Assembly (NCBI GenBank): GCA_002402635.1
Contig: DHGE01000161.1
Span: 13,824-21,697 of the forward strand
Direction: 5' to 3'
DNA length: 7,874 nt
Origin: Deferribacterales bacterium UBA4806
Lineage (GTDB): Bacteria; Chrysiogenota; Deferribacteres; Deferribacterales; UBA228
Below are positions 5,334-7,874 of the stretch, one piece after another; positions within the stretch are counted from its first letter, which is position 1, and each line of letters begins with the position of its first letter. The notes beneath the pieces were generated by a model. It did no database searches. It was not told where the DNA came from and saw only the letters and a program-made list of their open reading frames with translations. Position numbers and translations under genes: made by a program.

Positions 5334-5896
5334 TTAAGATAAACCTACTTGAGAAAAAAAGTAAATTAGAAATATTTTTTTCTTATTTTAATTTTTTTAT
5401 ACTCGAGGTTTTTATATTAATTATAGTAATAATTGGTATCATTAGTACTATGGTTTTAATAAATAAAAATCTCAATTTTCAAAATTCTATTATTACTGCT
5501 GAAATTGATTCACTGAATGGATTTTTAAGGCCTCTTCAAAAGAGAAATGCTGAGATAATAAAAAGTTATAGAGACATTGATGATATTTTAAATAAAATAA
5601 ATGTTGTATTAAAAATTAAAGATAGAGTATCAATTTATTATAAGCTCCTTATGGAATTAGAAAAATCAACACCCGATGACTGCTGGATAAGCAATCTTGA
5701 TTTCAATGCGAAGGAGAATATTGTTCAATTAAAGGTGAATGCTTTAAGAACATCTTCTGTAAATATATTTGTTAATAACCTTACTATGAATGATTTATTT
5801 TCAAATGTCAGATTGCAAAGAGTTAGTTCAGAAACACAAAAAGAATTTGATGTTAATGCATTTCTAATCAATTTTAGTGTGAAAGAGGGTGTTTAA
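5330..5896 (+). CDS. pilN: Type IV pilus inner-membrane alignment protein PilN
   Basis: PilN is a bitopic inner-membrane protein that links cytoplasmic PilM to periplasmic PilO. The 188-aa protein has the short cytoplasmic tail MIKINLLEKKSK, whose INLL core is the PilM-binding motif (usually INLLP; here the Pro is Glu 8). One membrane helix (about 22-45) follows, then a likely coiled coil (46-98) and a small periplasmic alpha/beta domain beginning near STPDDCWISNLDF (113-125), a stretch conserved in the family as P-x-x-x-W-I/L. ATG 5330 overlaps the pilM stop (ATGA); a GAGGA (5309-5313) is too far to be a normal SD, so reinitiation after pilM is probable. PilN sequences diverge greatly, so identification rests on motif, topology and order together. 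Confidence 0.92.
   Translation: MIKINLLEKKSKLEIFFSYFNFFILEVFILIIVIIGIISTMVLINKNLNFQNSIITAEIDSLNGFLRPLQKRNAEIIKSYRDIDDILNKINVVLKIKDRVSIYYKLLMELEKSTPDDCWISNLDFNAKENIVQLKVNALRTSSVNIFVNNLTMNDLFSNVRLQRVSSETQKEFDVNAFLINFSVKEGV
5884..5889 (+). promoter_or_regulatory. Ribosome binding site supporting the TTG start of pilO
   Basis: AGAGGG lies 7 nt before TTG 5897, which directly follows the pilN stop TAA. The TTG start gives a short cytoplasmic tail beginning MKDLPLGFR before the membrane helix, as PilO should have. Confidence 0.65.
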
Positions 5897-6463
5897 TTGA
5901 AAGACTTGCCATTAGGCTTTAGACTAGCCATATATGGAATAGTTATATTTATTATTATAATTGTTTATTATTTTGCATTTTACTCACCAAAAGTTAAGAT
6001 AATTAAACAAAAACAGGGTCAGTATAATCAAGTATTTAACGAGATTATTAACTTAAGCCCGAAAGTGACTGACGACAAATACAGTGTGGCACTTGAAGAG
6101 CTGGAAATTGCCAGGTCTCTCTGGGAGAAGTTAAAAAATTATTTATCCGATGAAATGGGCAACCCTAATATATTATATGATGAGCTTATCAATCTTTCTG
6201 AGAGTATGGGCGTTAAGTTAAATATTTATGAGACAGGCAGAAGGAGTATAATGAAAGTTGACAACTTTCAATCAAAAATTACTTTTGATGTACTTCTAGA
6301 TGGTGAATTTATGAACATTGTACTATTTTTATATAGTTTAAATAATTTACAGAATATTATAAATGCTGAAGAGTTTACTATTAGTCCTATAAAAGGGAGT
6401 GTTGATAAGACAAGTCTCGTATTAAAGGGAACTTTTAGTGCTTTTAAATTTAGTATGGAGTAG
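5897..6463 (+). CDS. pilO: Type IV pilus inner-membrane alignment protein PilO
   Basis: PilO pairs with PilN in the inner membrane and helps set pilus assembly and retraction. The 188-aa protein has a short cytoplasmic tail, one membrane helix (about 9-28), a polar probable coiled coil (about 32-85) and a C-terminal ferredoxin-like domain. Family pattern is visible at LLDGEFMNIVLFLYSLNNL (133-151), matching the usual G-x-y-x-x-i-x-x-F-l-x-x-L, followed by IINAEEFTISP. Size and topology mirror PilN, as is normal for this pair. The start is TTG, immediately after the pilN stop. An in-frame ATG at residue 119 is preceded by AAGGAG, so a shorter C-terminal product is possible. A 3-nt gap separates its stop from the TTG of pilP. 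Confidence 0.92.
   Translation: MKDLPLGFRLAIYGIVIFIIIIVYYFAFYSPKVKIIKQKQGQYNQVFNEIINLSPKVTDDKYSVALEELEIARSLWEKLKNYLSDEMGNPNILYDELINLSESMGVKLNIYETGRRSIMKVDNFQSKITFDVLLDGEFMNIVLFLYSLNNLQNIINAEEFTISPIKGSVDKTSLVLKGTFSAFKFSME
6457..6460 (+). promoter_or_regulatory. Ribosome binding site supporting the TTG start of pilP
   Basis: GGAG at the very end of pilO sits 6 nt before TTG 6467. Starting there gives a compact lipoprotein signal (lipobox cysteine at residue 15); no other start in this frame lies before that cysteine. Confidence 0.6.
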
Positions 6464-6466
6464 CAT

Positions 6467-6979
6467 TTGAGGTACGTTAATTTAATTTTTATATTATTAT
6501 TAATTGGCTGTGACAGCAAGTTAATTGATATTAAGGAACGGCCTTCTATGCCCGAAGTTACAGAACCAGCTAAAGCTGATTATGCCAGGTATGAAGCAGT
6601 TGAAAAAGCCATTGAAGAAACTTTTGCTAAGGGAAGTTCTCCGCTTTCATATGTGGCTAATAAAAATCCTTTTTCCTCAGCCATAGAAGAATATCTGGCA
6701 AGCTTGAAAAGAAGTGATCAAGATAATCCTTTATTAATTCCTTTAGAAAAAATAAAGCTTGTAGGAATTCTTGATTCTGAAGTAGGAAAGGTAGGAGTTG
6801 TAGAAGCTTTGGGACAAATATTCTTTGTGCGCATTGGCGATAAAATAGGTAATGCCGATGGAGTGATCATTGATATAACTGCAAGTGCTCTACTTGTTAG
6901 GGAAACTAACAGGGATATCTTTGGTGAATACCACACATCAATAAAAGAATTAAGGTTATCAAGGGAGGAGCAATCATGA
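6467..6979 (+). CDS. pilP: Type IV pilus inner-membrane lipoprotein PilP
   Basis: PilP bridges the PilN-PilO pair to the periplasmic domains of the PilQ secretin. The 170-aa protein begins with a 14-residue signal ending in lipobox LIGC (C15), and the next residue is Asp, the inner-membrane retention signal known from E. coli Lol sorting, which fits PilP's known place. A flexible stretch with Pro and charged residues follows (about 20-65), then an NPF (67-69) and the folded domain: IPLEKIKLVGIL (91-102), VRIGDKIGNADGVI (121-134), ITASALLVRET (137-147). These match the HR/beta-sandwich domain shared by PilP and GspC-like proteins. It starts at TTG 6467 with an SD inside the end of pilO and ends in an ATGA overlap with pilQ. 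Confidence 0.93.
   Translation: MRYVNLIFILLLIGCDSKLIDIKERPSMPEVTEPAKADYARYEAVEKAIEETFAKGSSPLSYVANKNPFSSAIEEYLASLKRSDQDNPLLIPLEKIKLVGILDSEVGKVGVVEALGQIFFVRIGDKIGNADGVIIDITASALLVRETNRDIFGEYHTSIKELRLSREEQS
6964..6968 (+). promoter_or_regulatory. Strong ribosome binding site for pilQ
   Basis: GGAGG within GGGAGGAG, 7 nt before ATG 6976 and inside the end of pilP. It fixes the pilQ start and suggests the secretin is translated more freely than the purely coupled genes upstream. Confidence 0.75.
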
Positions 6980-7874
6980 AGTATTATCTAAATATAAAAT
7001 ATTTTATGATAATGATATTAGTTATTATAGTAGCTTGTGCAAAATATGATAACTTAAACCAGAAGAATAAATATATATCTTATCTGAGCGTTGTAAAGGT
7101 AAAAGAAGCCGAGTATATGGTTACAATTAAAGGTAGTGAAGATATAAAATACAAATTAACATATGCAAAAAATCCTTATAAATTAATAATTAATATACCA
7201 CTGGCAGATCTTGATCCAAGTGTTCTCAATTATTCATATAGTGATGATAAAATTGAGGGAATTGCGATTTACCCAACATCAACTGATGTCACTATTGAAA
7301 TATTATTAAAAGAAGGTGCTGATTATTTATATGATGTTGCCGGAGGAAATCTTTCAGTTACATTAAAATTTGCTGAAACAGTTGGTGTTCTTTCAGGGGT
7401 TGGAAGCTTATATAAATCAATAGAACCAAGTGATATGAATAGATCTAAGGCTATATATGATATTAATGTTAGCAACAGCAATAGTGGCTTTGTATTAGAT
7501 TTAGTTGTTAAAGGGATTGTAAGATATGATTATGGATATCTTGAAGATGGAGAATTTTATATAGATTTATACAGCATTGATAATTATGTTGGTACAAAGA
7601 CCTATGATTTTGATGGTTTTATAAAGAAAATAAGGATTGGTGATTATAACAATCCTAAAAAGGTAAGAGTTCTTTTATACCTTGCCAATAAAGTTCCTTT
7701 ATATGTTGGGCAGAATGGAACAATGTTGAAGATTTCCAATGATTTTTCTAAAGTTCCTGAAGAAGTGATCTATATAATGAAATTTAATAATATAAAGGTG
7801 AAACATTACCAATCACTTTTGTTTACACTATCCAAGGATATTAACTTTAAAAAGAAAGTTTTAGAGGGAAAACT
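6976..7874 (+). CDS. pilQ: Type IV pilus secretin PilQ, N-terminal part with AMIN domains (3' end outside window)
   Basis: PilQ forms the outer-membrane channel through which the pilus passes. The frame stays open from ATG 6976 to the window edge (299 codons). A basic, hydrophobic leader ends in IVAC (18-21), a good lipobox with Ala after the cysteine, so this may be a lipoprotein sorted to the outer membrane. Two regions of alternating beta character look like AMIN domains, the peptidoglycan-binding modules at the N-terminus of PilQ: about 36-132 (YLSVVKVKEAEYMVTIKG ... NLSVTLKF) and about 158-256 (AIYDINVSNSNSGFVLDLVV ... TMLKIS). The next domain starts with IYIMKFNNIKVKH, as expected for the secretin N0/N1 part, which runs off the window. 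The secretin pore itself is not visible, so the call leans on the pilMNOP order. It overlaps the pilP stop (ATGA). Confidence 0.88.
   Translation, partial: MKYYLNIKYFMIMILVIIVACAKYDNLNQKNKYISYLSVVKVKEAEYMVTIKGSEDIKYKLTYAKNPYKLIINIPLADLDPSVLNYSYSDDKIEGIAIYPTSTDVTIEILLKEGADYLYDVAGGNLSVTLKFAETVGVLSGVGSLYKSIEPSDMNRSKAIYDINVSNSNSGFVLDLVVKGIVRYDYGYLEDGEFYIDLYSIDNYVGTKTYDFDGFIKKIRIGDYNNPKKVRVLLYLANKVPLYVGQNGTMLKISNDFSKVPEEVIYIMKFNNIKVKHYQSLLFTLSKDINFKKKVLEGK

Noticed and set aside
6268..6936. Reverse-strand ORFs opposite pilO and pilP
   Set aside because: They lie opposite genes fixed by motif and synteny, with composition typical of antisense shadows.

Overview
The window is strongly AT-rich (by eye roughly 30% G+C, not counted) and densely packed. 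All genes lie on the + strand. No stretch over 300 bases lacks a gene; the only gaps longer than 20 nt are 22 nt (atpB-atpE), 34 nt (atpE-rhomboid) and 68 nt (before hisI). Type IV pilus alignment genes with a secretin, lipoprotein signals and a haem-c signal protein point to a didermous (Gram-negative), probably anaerobic, hydrogenase-bearing bacterium. Low G+C plus this gene mix suggests Deferribacterota or a similar deep Gram-negative lineage; this is inference, with no rRNA or other marker present.

Layout. (1) 1-697: the end of an F-type ATP synthase membrane sector, subunit a (atpB, 5' end outside the window) and the c-ring subunit (atpE), which carries an N-terminal signal-like extension. 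No b, delta or F1 genes follow, so the ATPase operon is split. (2) 732-3895: a rhomboid membrane protease, hypC, hypD, hypE and a tiny mono-haem c-type cytochrome. Each overlaps the next (by 10, 14, 14 and 44 nt), so this is one translationally coupled block. HypC, HypD and HypE make the Fe(CN)2CO cofactor of [NiFe] hydrogenases; hypA, hypB and hypF are not in the window. (3) 3896-3963: a short spacer with a weak terminator-like hairpin and a weak promoter-like pair. (4) 3964-7874: hisI (histidine biosynthesis), coupled by a TAATG overlap to pilM, pilN, pilO, pilP and pilQ (3' end outside the window), the type IV pilus alignment complex and outer-membrane secretin.

Within the pilus block, PilM (cytoplasmic, actin-like) should bind the N-terminal tail of PilN. 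PilN and PilO pair in the inner membrane, and lipoprotein PilP bridges to the PilQ secretin. The region is mostly well-known housekeeping and accessory biology; I see no mobile element, CRISPR array, tRNA or rRNA, and no clear previously undescribed system. The points worth a second look are the sodium-type ligand set and signal peptide of AtpE, the small Cys-rich cytochrome embedded in the end of hypE, a His-to-Cys change in a HypE signature, a lipobox on PilQ, a possibly leaderless hisI, and a well-spaced internal start in pilO.
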